Part shown: piece by piece, positions 24,107 through 32,441 of the stretch | Numbering within the stretch: the first letter of the stretch is position 1 | How the letters are laid out: each line of letters begins with the position of its first letter | NCBI GenBank assembly: GCA_029550965.1 | Contig: JAKPGJ010000018.1 | Coordinates: 1 to 38,576 of the forward strand | Reading direction: 5' to 3' | DNA from: Bacillota bacterium | GTDB lineage: Bacteria > Bacillota > Clostridia > Oscillospirales > CAG-382 | Length of the DNA stretch: 38,576 nucleotides | Position numbers and translations under genes: made by a program | The notes under the pieces: generated by a model | Database searches by the model: none | What the model saw: only the letters and a program-made list of their open reading frames with translations | Told to the model about the DNA's origin: nothing

Positions 24107-24961
24107 TTAGCATTCTTTCCTTCTGTTTCTGAGAACAATCATAATAGATACCAAAGCGGCTACGCCTACGATTGCGAATGCGTAAATCAAGTCGTCTTCT
24201 CCCGTCTCAGGATTGGAAGCGCTGGATGTTCCCGCGCTGCTTGCTGCGCTGGAAGCGCTGCTGGAAGAAGAACTTGCGGGCTCAGCAGACGCGGAGCTGG
24301 AAGGCGCTTCAGAAGAGGGAGCGGAACTTTCCGTAGGCTCAGAGCTTTCAGACGATGACTCTACGCCGAACACCGCTACTTCGCTGGTCCAGCAGAAGGT
24401 TCCGTTAATCTTGTATGTAACCCGAACATATCTTGCCGATACGGTTTCACCGAGCGACAGCGTAAACAACCTTAGTTTCCAGCCGCCTTCTCCTTTTTCC
24501 TCAGATTTCTGCGCGTCTCCGACCTTGGTAAAGCTGCTGCCGTCCGAGGATACGAAAACGGTTATGGTAGCCAGATCAGGGTCGGGAATTCCCCAATCCG
24601 CGAAACCGTACAAATCGGTTGTAACCTGCTTGATCGCGTACGCTTTGCCGAGATCGATGGTAACGCTGGTCTCGTTGCTTTTGTAACAGCCGACTGCTTC
24701 GTCGTTTCCGGCTTCTGCGACGACGCCGTCGGTCATCTTGCCCAGCGGTTTGCCGTCGGTACCGGTATCCGTCCATTTACCGTCGTATACGTCGCCGGTC
24801 CGCTCATAACTCTTATCGAGCGCGACATTTGAATACGCGACGCCGTCAATGGTAATGGGCGTCTTGGCGTCGAAGCTTCCCGCTGCGGATACTGAAAAAC
24901 CTGGAGCTGCAATGGAAAAGAGCAACATAAAAATCAATGCGCCGACAATAAGTTTTCTCAT
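24107..24961 (-). CDS. Secreted discoidin (F5/8 type C)-like protein with NPETG wall-anchor signal
   Basis: About 284 residues from ATG at 24961 (MRKLIVGALIFML) with GGAGG upstream; the frame extends four codons further. A signal peptide (1-27) is followed by a jelly-roll of the F5/8 type C kind (about 35-195): NVALDKSYERTGDVYDGKWTD, then VTIDLGKAYAIKQV, and YVRVTYKI. A long Ser/Glu/Ala-rich linker (SSEPTESSAPSSEAPSSSAS...) leads to NPETGEDD, a hydrophobic helix and NRRKEC. NPETG fits the NPxTG variant of sortase signals. Such proteins bind surface or plant carbohydrates. No sortase gene is in the window. The serine-rich linker is low in complexity and prone to length change. Confidence 0.85.
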   Translation of the reverse strand: MRKLIVGALIFMLLFSIAAPGFSVSAAGSFDAKTPITIDGVAYSNVALDKSYERTGDVYDGKWTDTGTDGKPLGKMTDGVVAEAGNDEAVGCYKSNETSVTIDLGKAYAIKQVTTDLYGFADWGIPDPDLATITVFVSSDGSSFTKVGDAQKSEEKGEGGWKLRLFTLSLGETVSARYVRVTYKINGTFCWTSEVAVFGVESSSESSEPTESSAPSSEAPSSSASAEPASSSSSSASSAASSAGTSSASNPETGEDDLIYAFAIVGVAALVSIMIVLRNRRKEC

Positions 24962-25298
24962 AACAACCTCCAATTTTTTATGTTAATTAATATAGTAATA
25001 TGTTATATGACTTCTAACATTATAGCACATCGCTTTTCGTTTTTCCATACTTTCATCACAATTTTTCAATATTTTTTTAGCGACAAATTCTTTCAGGATA
25101 ATCAACGTTTCTTGACTTTGAAATACTTATACGCTAATTCTGATATAATATAAAAAATATAAAAAGCGATCATTCGCAAATCGGACGGAAAAGTTTTAGC
25201 GGCATGGGTCTCCGAATAAATACCGCAACGCTTGACATACGGCCAATAATCGAATATACTGCCCCTTGACCGATTAAATTTTTGTATTAAGGTTTTAA

Positions 25299-26402
25299 AT
25301 GGACTACACGCTTCCTCTGAAATGGCATTATAAACCGAAAAAAGGCTGGTCAAGCGACCCGAACGGACTTGTCTGGTTTAAAGGGTATTACCATGCTTTT
25401 TATCAGCACGCGCCCAATCACGAAATCCCCTGGCAGGAACCGTTTTGCTGGGGCCATGCCCGCACGAAGGGTTTTTTAACCTGGGAAGAACTCCCCATCG
25501 CGCTGCAGGGCGATCAACCCTACGACCAGGCCGGATGCTGGTCGGGCACGGCCATCGTCAAAGACGACATTTTATATCTGTTTTACGCTTCGGTAAACAC
25601 GCTTGACGAGGAAAAAATGATGCAGACCGTGAGCGTCGCCTATTCTGCCGACGGCGTTCATTTTGAAAAATACGAACATAATCCTGTCATCGCGCACTAT
25701 CCGCCCGAAGGCGGACGCGACTTCCGCGATCCTGCGGTTGCCTGCATCGACGGCAGGTACTATTGCGTAATGGCAACCGGCAACCCGGAACTGCGGGCCG
25801 CGCGCCTGCTTCTTTACGAAAGCGAGGACCTGTTTGATTGGAAGCTGAGCAGCATTTTGTGCGAATGGAGCGACGCGAAATTCGCGGAGTGCCCTTCGTT
25901 TATGCAGGTCGGCGACAAATGCCTGCTCGCGACGTCGGTCTGCAGGCTGGACGGAAGCCACTTTTTCTCGGTCATGTACGGCAGTTTCAAAGACGGCCGC
26001 TTCACGCCGGAGATCACCGGAAACGTGGACAAAGGCCCCGACCAATACGCCGGTCAGATTTTTACCGACCACAAAGGACGTAATCTGCTGATCACCTGGA
26101 TTCCCGGCTGGCAGTACGCCCGCTTTGCCGAAAAGAACGTCGGCTGTCTTTCGGTTCCGCGCGAGATTACGGCGAAAGACGGCAAAATCTACGGCTATCC
26201 GGTCGAGGAAGTGCGCCATCTCCTGCGCGACAGCGACCCGGCGGTCAAACGGACGGCGGACGGATTTATCATCGAGCGCAAACTGCGCGATTCCATCGTC
26301 CATAAAGGCGAAATCAAAGATTTAAAAATCCTGCGCGACGAGTATATCGTCGAAGTCTTTGTCAACGGCGGAGAAACCGTCTACTCGGCGCTTCTCTGCT
26401 GA
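25299..26402 (+). CDS. Compact GH32 glycoside hydrolase (sucrose/fructan hydrolase type)
   Basis: 367 residues. The five-bladed propeller active-site motifs are all present: WSSDPNG near residue 17 (nucleophile Asp), FRDPAV near 143 (transition-state Asp), and AECPSF near 192 (acid/base Glu). WSGTAIV and GQIFTDHKGRNLLITWIPGW are further family blocks. The C-terminal beta-sandwich is much shorter than usual; it ends with the normal IVEVFVNGGETVYS strand, so the gene is complete but about 90-120 residues are missing from the middle of the sandwich. No signal peptide: it would hydrolyse imported sucrose or fructo-oligosaccharides, possibly as the phosphate. The Shine-Dalgarno (AAGG) is weak. Upstream, 24974-25298 holds no gene I trust. 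Confidence 0.88.
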   Translation: MDYTLPLKWHYKPKKGWSSDPNGLVWFKGYYHAFYQHAPNHEIPWQEPFCWGHARTKGFLTWEELPIALQGDQPYDQAGCWSGTAIVKDDILYLFYASVNTLDEEKMMQTVSVAYSADGVHFEKYEHNPVIAHYPPEGGRDFRDPAVACIDGRYYCVMATGNPELRAARLLLYESEDLFDWKLSSILCEWSDAKFAECPSFMQVGDKCLLATSVCRLDGSHFFSVMYGSFKDGRFTPEITGNVDKGPDQYAGQIFTDHKGRNLLITWIPGWQYARFAEKNVGCLSVPREITAKDGKIYGYPVEEVRHLLRDSDPAVKRTADGFIIERKLRDSIVHKGEIKDLKILRDEYIVEVFVNGGETVYSALLC

Positions 26403-26426
26403 CGGCTTTTAAACGAGCGCAAACAA

Positions 26427-26447
26427 AGCGGCCGAAAAACGGCTGCT
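26427..26447 (+). terminator. Terminator after GH32
   Basis: AGCGGCCG and CGGCTGCT pair around AAAAA (one G-T pair), then TTTCTTTTTTTT. Confidence 0.8.
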
Positions 26448-26482
26448 TTTCTTTTTTTTAAAAAAACATGCGGAATTTTGAA

Positions 26483-26511
26483 TTGATTTTCATTCTTTCT
26501 TTTGCTATAAT
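26483..26511 (+). promoter_or_regulatory. Sigma-A-type promoter of the hydrogenase operon
   Basis: TTGATT (26483-26488), 17-base spacer, TATAAT (26506-26511), 54 bases before the start at 26566, which has AAGGAG. Confidence 0.8.
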
Positions 26512-26565
26512 AACGCTTTGTGTGATGCAACTTTACGGAAAAATATCCTTTTTAAGGAGTACTGC

Positions 26566-28398
26566 ATGGAAAGACTTACACTTTTTTGTACCGAAAAGGG
26601 TCAGGAAGTCGTGGACGGTCTTTACGAGGACCTTTCGCGCAGGTTGACCTTTTCGCCGAAAGGCAACTGTCCGGTCACGCTCTCGAACGCGTTTTTGAAG
26701 CTGTGCCTTGCGCAAAGCTGCGGAAAATGCGTTCCCTGCAGAATCGGACTGGACGCGCTTGTTACAATCACCGATAAAATACTTGCGGGCAAGGGCAGCG
26801 AAAACGATCTCGCGATTCTTGAAAGAACCGCGTCGGTCATCGCCGACTCCGCCGACTGCGCGATCGGCTTTGAATCGGCAAGGTTTATTCTGGAAGGTTT
26901 AAAAGGGTTCAGGGACGATTATCTGTCCCACGTTCAAAACAACCGCTGCACGAAAAACTTCAAATCGGTTCCCTGCGTTTGCGACTGCCCGGCGCATGTG
27001 GATATACCCGGTTATATCGCGCTGATTAAAGCGGGCAGGTATGCCGACGCCATCCGCCTGATACGCAAGGACAACCCGTTCCCGAGCGTATGCGCGTTGG
27101 TCTGCGAGCATCCCTGCGAGCACCGCTGCCGCCGCGGCATGGTGGACGCGCCCGTCAACATCCGCGGATTAAAACGCTTCGCGGTGGACAACGCCGGCGA
27201 GGTTCCGGCTCCGCAGATAAAGGCACCCAAGACCGGCAAGACGGTCGCGGTCATCGGCGGCGGTCCCGCCGGACTTACGGCCGCTTATTATCTGAGCCTG
27301 ATGGGCCATTCGGTCACCATTTTTGAAAAAAGACAGCGGTTGGGCGGCATGCTCAGATATGGTATTCCATGCTACAGACTGCCCGACGAGTATCTGGACA
27401 GAGATATTGACGCCATTCTTTCGCTCGGCGTAAAAGTAAACTTAGGCGTTACGGTCGGAAAGGACATCACCCTTGACGAACTGAGAAAACAGTTCGACGC
27501 CGTTTACATATCCATCGGCGCGCACGCCGACAAGAAACTGAAAATCAAGGGCGAGGACAGCCGCGGCGTTTACTCGGCGGTCGAGTTCCTCGGCAACATG
27601 GGCGACAACAACAAGCCCGACTTCACGGGCAAGCGCGTCGTGATCGTCGGCGGCGGAAACGTCGCGATGGACGCGACCCGCACCGCGATGCGCCTGAACG
27701 CCGCGTCGGTCACCTGCGTTTACAGGCGGCGCATCGAGGACATGACCGCTTTGAAAGAGGAAATCGAGGGCGCGATGGCGGAGGGCTGCGAGATTCTGCC
27801 GCTGATGGCGCCGGTCAGCATCGAATCGGACGAAAACGGCAACGTCGCCGGCATTGTGCTCCAGCCGCAGATTATCGGCGACTACGAGAAAGGACGTCCG
27901 AAGCCCTATAACGCGAATAAACCGCCGGTGCTTCTTCCCTGCGACATCATTATCGTCGCGATCGGTCAGGCAATTGATTCTGTCCACTTCGGCGAGAGCG
28001 GCTGCAAGCTGAAATGGGATATGATCCTGACCCAGAAAGGCGCCGCCGTCGAAGGCATGCGGGGCGTTTTCGCCGGCGGAGACTGCGTTTCCGGCCCGCT
28101 GACGGTAATCCGCGCGATTGACGGCGGAAAGGTCGCCGCCGCGAACATCGACAACTACTTGGGATACAACACGAAAATCACCGCCGACGTGGAGATTCCG
28201 CCCGCTTCCTTCCGCTTCAAAACCCCCTGCGGCCGCGTGAACCTTACGGAACGTATGGCAAACGAGCGTAAAAACGATTTCTGCCTGATGGAGAACGAGA
28301 TGACGCTTGAGGAAGCAAATCAGGAGTGTTCCCGCTGCCTGAGATGCGACCACTACGGTTTCGGCGCTTTCAAAGGAGGCAGAGAAGTTCAATGGTAA
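26566..28398 (+). CDS. GltD-like FAD/NAD(P) oxidoreductase fused to a NuoF-type 4Fe-4S domain, hydrogenase partner
   Basis: 610 residues from ATG at 26566. Residues about 1-130 are the NuoF C-terminal iron-sulfur domain (SCGKCVPCRIGLDAL, later SADCAIGFESARF) without NuoF's FMN/NADH domain. Then comes a GltD-type module: an Fer4_20 helical domain with cysteines in CVCDCPAHVDIPGY and CALVCEHPCEHRCRRG, an FAD site (VIGGGPAGLTAAYY near 228) and an NAD(P) site (VVIVGGGNVAMDATRT near 365), then a typical GxGD-like FAD closing motif (GVFAGGDCVSGPL). The C-terminus has CSRCLRCD. Overlapping by 7 bases with the hydrogenase gene (its stop at 28398, the next ATG at 28392), it should pass electrons between NAD(P)H and the hydrogenase, cytoplasmically. 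This is inference from order and domains. Confidence 0.88.
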   Translation: MERLTLFCTEKGQEVVDGLYEDLSRRLTFSPKGNCPVTLSNAFLKLCLAQSCGKCVPCRIGLDALVTITDKILAGKGSENDLAILERTASVIADSADCAIGFESARFILEGLKGFRDDYLSHVQNNRCTKNFKSVPCVCDCPAHVDIPGYIALIKAGRYADAIRLIRKDNPFPSVCALVCEHPCEHRCRRGMVDAPVNIRGLKRFAVDNAGEVPAPQIKAPKTGKTVAVIGGGPAGLTAAYYLSLMGHSVTIFEKRQRLGGMLRYGIPCYRLPDEYLDRDIDAILSLGVKVNLGVTVGKDITLDELRKQFDAVYISIGAHADKKLKIKGEDSRGVYSAVEFLGNMGDNNKPDFTGKRVVIVGGGNVAMDATRTAMRLNAASVTCVYRRRIEDMTALKEEIEGAMAEGCEILPLMAPVSIESDENGNVAGIVLQPQIIGDYEKGRPKPYNANKPPVLLPCDIIIVAIGQAIDSVHFGESGCKLKWDMILTQKGAAVEGMRGVFAGGDCVSGPLTVIRAIDGGKVAAANIDNYLGYNTKITADVEIPPASFRFKTPCGRVNLTERMANERKNDFCLMENEMTLEEANQECSRCLRCDHYGFGAFKGGREVQW

Positions 28399-30122
28399 CA
28401 CTGACAATCGACAACAAACCGATAACGGTAGAAGAGGGCACCACCATTCTGAACGCCGCAAAGAAGCTCGGCATTAAAATCCCTACCCTCTGCTATCTGA
28501 AAAATATCAACGAGATCGGCGCCTGCCGCATCTGCGTCGTGGAAATCGAAGGTTCGCCGCGGCTTTCGGCAGCCTGCAATACGGTCGTCGAAGAAGGCAT
28601 GGTTGTTTATACCAACAGCGCCCGCGTCCGTCAGGCAAGGAAGTACAACATCGAGATGATCCTCTCGCAGCACAACTGCCACTGCCCCACCTGCCTGCGG
28701 AGCGGCAACTGCTCTTTGCAGAAGATGGCGAACAACCTCAACATTTACAACCTTGATTACGAAACCAAGGTTGACGAGATGAACTGGGATATGTCCTACC
28801 CGCTCATCCGCGACAACTCGAAGTGCATCAAGTGCCTGCGCTGCGTCACCATCTGCGAAAACGTGCAGAGCATCGGCGTATGGGAGGTCAACGGCACCGG
28901 CGCGAACATGAAGATTGCCACGCGCGACGGGCTGAACATCAAGAAAACCAGCTGCACCCTGTGCGGTCAGTGCATCACCCACTGCCCGGTCGGCGCGTTA
29001 AGAGAGCGGGACGACACCGGCAAGGTGCTGTCGGCCATTTACGACCCGGAAAAAATCACGGTCGTACAGCTTGCGCCCGCGGTCCGAACCGCCTGGGGCG
29101 AGAACCTGAACCTGCCGAAGGAAAAAGCGTCGGTCAACCGCCTGGTCGCCTGCCTGCACGCGCTGGGAATCGATTATGTGTTCGATACCGACTTCACGGC
29201 TGACCTGACGGTTATGGAGGAAGGCACCGAGTTTATCAACAGCTTTAAGAAGAACAAACCCCTTATGACCAGCTGCTGCCCCGGCTGGGTGCGCTTCCTG
29301 ATAAAAGAGTACCCCGACATGCTCCCCCACCTTTCGAGCGCGAAGTCGCCGCAGCAAATGTTCGGCGCGGTCGCAAAGACCTATTTCGCGCAAAAATTAG
29401 GCGTGGATCCCTCCAAGATATTCTCGATATCCATCATGCCCTGCATCGCGAAAAAATACGAATGCGAAGTGCCCGAGGTTTCCGACTCCGGCGCGGGACA
29501 GGATGTCGACGTCGTGCTGACGACCCGGGAGCTGACCCGTCTGTTGCGCGCCTGCCATATTGACCCGGAAGCGCTCGAGGACGAACCGTTTGACTCCCCG
29601 ATGGGGCTGGGAACCGGCGCCGGCGTGATCTTCGGCACCACCGGCGGCGTTATGGAAGCCGCGCTCCGAAGCGCGTACTATATGCTGACCGGCAAGAACC
29701 CCGACCCCGACGCGTTCAAGGACGTGCGCGGCATGGGCGGCTGGCGGGAAGCCACTTTTGACATCAAAGGCGTTCCGATCAAAGTCGCGGTCGCGAGCGG
29801 TCTTTCCAACGCGCGGAAACTGGTCGAAGCGATCCGCAGCGGCGAAGTCGACTATGACTTTGTCGAAGTGATGGCCTGCCCCGGCGGCTGCGCAGGCGGC
29901 GGCGGACAGCCGATTCAGGACGGCAAGGAGCTTGCCGAGCGCAGAGGCGAAACGCTGTATGAAATCGACGCGAACTCCCGCATGCGCTTCTCGCACGAGA
30001 ACACCGCGATTCAGCAGATTTACAAGGAGTTCTTCGGCGAACCCTTGTCCGAACTGGCGCACCACCTGCTCCATACGGTGCAAAGCTCCTGGACGCTGGA
30101 TAAGGAAAAATGCGATCACTAA
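28392..30122 (+). CDS. hydA: [FeFe]-hydrogenase catalytic subunit, group A, multi-cluster
   Basis: 576 residues from ATG at 28392 with AAAGGAGG upstream. The N-terminus is a [2Fe-2S] domain (CYLKNINEIGACRICVVEI...CNT), then the His-Cys [4Fe-4S] site (HNCHCPTCLRSGNC), then two [4Fe-4S] motifs (CIKCLRCVTICE and CTLCGQCITHCPVG). The H-cluster signatures follow: L1 TSCCPGWVRF near 297, L2 MPCIAKKYEC near 350, L3 MACPGGCAGGGGQP near 498; the small-subunit helix domain closes the protein (HENTAIQQIYKEFFGEPLSELAHHLLH). It reduces protons or oxidises H2, cytoplasmic. The GltD-like partner suggests the 'glutamate synthase-linked' A2 type rather than ferredoxin-only A1 or bifurcating A3. No maturases (HydEFG) are in the window. 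Confidence 0.95.
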   Translation: MVTLTIDNKPITVEEGTTILNAAKKLGIKIPTLCYLKNINEIGACRICVVEIEGSPRLSAACNTVVEEGMVVYTNSARVRQARKYNIEMILSQHNCHCPTCLRSGNCSLQKMANNLNIYNLDYETKVDEMNWDMSYPLIRDNSKCIKCLRCVTICENVQSIGVWEVNGTGANMKIATRDGLNIKKTSCTLCGQCITHCPVGALRERDDTGKVLSAIYDPEKITVVQLAPAVRTAWGENLNLPKEKASVNRLVACLHALGIDYVFDTDFTADLTVMEEGTEFINSFKKNKPLMTSCCPGWVRFLIKEYPDMLPHLSSAKSPQQMFGAVAKTYFAQKLGVDPSKIFSISIMPCIAKKYECEVPEVSDSGAGQDVDVVLTTRELTRLLRACHIDPEALEDEPFDSPMGLGTGAGVIFGTTGGVMEAALRSAYYMLTGKNPDPDAFKDVRGMGGWREATFDIKGVPIKVAVASGLSNARKLVEAIRSGEVDYDFVEVMACPGGCAGGGGQPIQDGKELAERRGETLYEIDANSRMRFSHENTAIQQIYKEFFGEPLSELAHHLLHTVQSSWTLDKEKCDH

Positions 30123-30128
30123 GTTTTT

Positions 30129-30152
30129 GAGGACAGTTAAAAAACTGTCCTC
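30129..30152 (+). terminator. Terminator of the hydrogenase operon
   Basis: GAGGACAGTT and AACTGTCCTC pair around AAAA, then TTTTTT, directly after the stop codon. Confidence 0.88.
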
Positions 30153-30182
30153 TTTTTTGTTGTTTTTTCAATAAATATTGTT

Positions 30183-30211
30183 TTGACACTTATGCAATAA
30201 TACTTTATACT
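30183..30211 (+). promoter_or_regulatory. Strong sigma-A-type promoter
   Basis: TTGACA (30183-30188), 17-base spacer, TATACT (30206-30211). A full consensus -35, upstream of the frameshifted repeat protein. Confidence 0.78.
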
Positions 30212-30250
30212 GTAGCAACAAGATGTCTTCGAACAATTGGGTGTCAGAAT

Positions 30251-30921
30251 ATGCCGTTGTCTCTATGCACCGACAACGAAAGCATAATAGAAACCGTAAA
30301 AAACGAGTATGACTTAAACGGTAACAAAATCAAATCTCTCTATATCAAAGATGGTGCGGTCACGAATTCCGAATGGAAATACGATGCCGACGGAAAAATG
30401 ACAGAAGCCGTATATTTCGACAGCAACGGAAAAATGAAGCAAAAAAGCATCTATTCAATCGACGCAGCCGGAAATAAAACCGAAACATTACAATACGACA
30501 GCAACGGAAAAGTGAGCTTTCGAATGATTCATCTTGAATCTGAAGGTCAAACCATATTCGACATTATATACTCAGGCAACGGCGAGATTTTTAGCGGCAC
30601 AGAAGAAAAACGCGATGCCAACGGCAACATTATCGAACGTATATTCTATAATTCTGGCGAAATCAATCTTCGTGAAGAATGGGAGTACGGCGAAAAGGCT
30701 TTTTGGTAGAAAAACGAAAATACTATAAAAACGGCGAACTCGGCTCGCGGCAAGAGCGCAAGTATGACGCAAAGGGCAATCATATCGAAAGCATTTATTA
30801 TAACTTCGACGGTACGGTAACCGCTCGGTATGTGTATCAATATGCATATTTAGATCTCACACCCAAACAATACGCGGAATATACGAAAGTCATAAAAAAG
30901 TATCCTTCCATATTCGAATAA
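30251..30921 (+). pseudogene. Repeat protein (YD/RHS-like or MORN-like), frameshifted
   Basis: Two overlapping frames (30251-30709 and, in the next frame, up to 30921) together give about 220 residues of a repeat of roughly 20-25 residues: EYDLNGNKIKSLYIKDG, KYDADGKMTEAVYFDSNG, EKRDANGNIIERIFYNSG, KYDAKGNHIESIYYNFDG. The first frame ends with WEYGEKAFW; the second continues GFLVEKRKYYKNGEL. One A lost from a run of four near 30693-30697 explains the break. The start is unclear: ATG at 30251 has no good ribosome binding site and no signal peptide, so the N-terminus may be missing. The tail (LTPKQYAEYTKVIKKYPSIFE) is a normal protein end. The role is unknown; a surface or toxin-delivery repeat is possible. 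Confidence 0.6.
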
Positions 30922-31001
30922 ATACAAGGAGGAACCGAACCAGTTCTTTTCCGCAGTGACTTTTTTAAAAAGTAGAAAACCATAAAAACCAAAAACCAAA
31001 A

Positions 31002-31025
31002 AAGCGGGCTGTATGAAGCCCGCTT
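31002..31025. terminator. Terminator of the beta-helix-like gene
   Basis: AAGCGGGCT and AGCCCGCTT pair around GTATGA. Runs of A on the left and T on the right make it usable in both directions. The remaining gap 30922-31047 is otherwise empty. Confidence 0.8.
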
Positions 31026-31047
31026 TGTTTATTCTATCTTATAGATT

Positions 31048-32169
31048 TTAACTAAACAGGATATAGAAGAAGATTGCCGCCAGCAACAGAATGATTAAGA
31101 TTATCAATATTGTGATAATGATAACCAGTTGGTTATCCGGGATAATGTTAATATTAATCGGACCGTTTTCGACGTTCGGGTCGTCGATGGTCGTGATGGT
31201 TGCCAGATTAATACCGGTAACATTTCCGGATACGTTCGATTCTATAATGTCAATATCATATAAGTCTATGCTTGCCGCGTTCAGGTTCTCCAGGTAAGAA
31301 CCGCCGGGCGCTTCGTTGGTGATGTTGGAATAAATGATATTGATATTCTCTGTGCTGTCCCCTCTCAAGACGACGGTTGCGACCGTGTTTGAGTTCGAGG
31401 TCAGTACGCTGTTGTTGATGGTTACAGAACCGAGATTGCTGATAGCGCCCGCGTTCTGACCGCTGCGGACAGCATATTCTTCTACGTTGAATACACAGCT
31501 GTCTACTACCAGGTTGCCCACACCGTAGAAGTTTACGCCGCCGGAAGCGTTGTTAACAATGCAGTTCTGGATAAACGCGTATCCCGAAACCGCTTTCAGC
31601 TGCGCCAAGCTGTGCATATCCGTAGCGGTGCAGTTCATAATCGCGATGTTTCTTGAACCGCCCGGAATACTTTGTACCGCTACCGTCGTATCGAAAACGC
31701 CTATAAACGTACAGCCGTTGATGGTGACGTTATGCGGATAGCTGAATCCGATATGCGGCGGTATAAGATTAAAATCTATGCAGTTTGCCGGCGCGCCCGG
31801 ACCTGTGAAATCAAAGATAAACCCTTCGATCAACAGTGTTTCCGGATTGCTCAAATTTCCGTTTCCATCAATTGTAATGGTATTGGTAAATGTGACAGTT
31901 GCTCCGAGCTGCGGTTTTATTACTAAATTTTTATTTGGTTGCTGTGTTATATTTAACGCGTCGCTTACCGTTCCCGCGGCAACTTCAATTACGAAGTCGG
32001 TGCCAGGTGTCACCGTTACCGCGTTGACCGCCGCTTGAACAGACGGAAAGTTTCCGACAAACACGCCGTCTACTCGCAGCGTTGCTTCCGGCGAAGCCGC
32101 GGACACAGTCACTGACATCGCAAAAAAGCATATAATAATTACTAAAACAAAAATTATTTTTTGTTTCAT
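31048..32169 (-). CDS. Secreted right-handed beta-helix-like protein with C-terminal membrane anchor
   Basis: 373 residues. A signal peptide (1-24, ending SVTVSAASP) leads into an SVQAAVNAV segment typical of pectate-lyase-fold and pentapeptide-like parallel beta-helix proteins. Repeats of NxTINGCTFIG, NIAIMNCTATDM, AFIQNCIVNNAS, LVVDSCVFNVEE and VTINNSVLTSNS have one conserved Cys/Ser per rung. The last 30 residues are one long membrane helix (IIITILIILIILLLAAIFFYIL). No LPxTG motif. Catalytic residues of lyases are not obvious, so adhesion or structural use is as likely as enzyme action. ATG at 32169 has GGAGG upstream. Single gene. Confidence 0.82.
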   Translation of the reverse strand: MKQKIIFVLVIIICFFAMSVTVSAASPEATLRVDGVFVGNFPSVQAAVNAVTVTPGTDFVIEVAAGTVSDALNITQQPNKNLVIKPQLGATVTFTNTITIDGNGNLSNPETLLIEGFIFDFTGPGAPANCIDFNLIPPHIGFSYPHNVTINGCTFIGVFDTTVAVQSIPGGSRNIAIMNCTATDMHSLAQLKAVSGYAFIQNCIVNNASGGVNFYGVGNLVVDSCVFNVEEYAVRSGQNAGAISNLGSVTINNSVLTSNSNTVATVVLRGDSTENINIIYSNITNEAPGGSYLENLNAASIDLYDIDIIESNVSGNVTGINLATITTIDDPNVENGPININIIPDNQLVIIITILIILIILLLAAIFFYILFS

Positions 32170-32314
32170 GTTTTACCTCCAATTTTATTTTACGTATACT
32201 TCCTCATTATTTTATATGCTCATTGAATATGCAGTGTTCATTGCTATTCGACGCGTATAAAAAATGATAGCGAGTGCAAGCATTCCGACGCCTGCATTCG
32301 CTATACATGAACAT

Positions 32315-32346
32315 AACCGGTTTCTCAAAATGTTGAGAAACCGGTT
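32315..32346 (+). terminator. Perfect 14-bp inverted repeat, plus-strand terminator-like
   Basis: AACCGGTTTCTCAA and TTGAGAAACCGGTT pair around AATG, then TTTTG. It lies in the 270-base gap 32170-32441 with no plus-strand gene directly upstream. It may be an orphan terminator or a small-RNA end. No other feature is seen in this gap. Confidence 0.5.
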
Positions 32347-32441
32347 TTTGTTATATGCAATTGATATAAGTGCCTTACACTTTTTAGTAAAAATCATGAC
32401 GGATATGGGAAGCAATTTTTTGTCGTTTATACGAAACCATT

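Noticed and set aside
25102..25353. 83-codon minus-strand frame overlapping the GH32 start
   Set aside because: It overlaps a certain gene, lacks a ribosome site and has no recognisable pattern.
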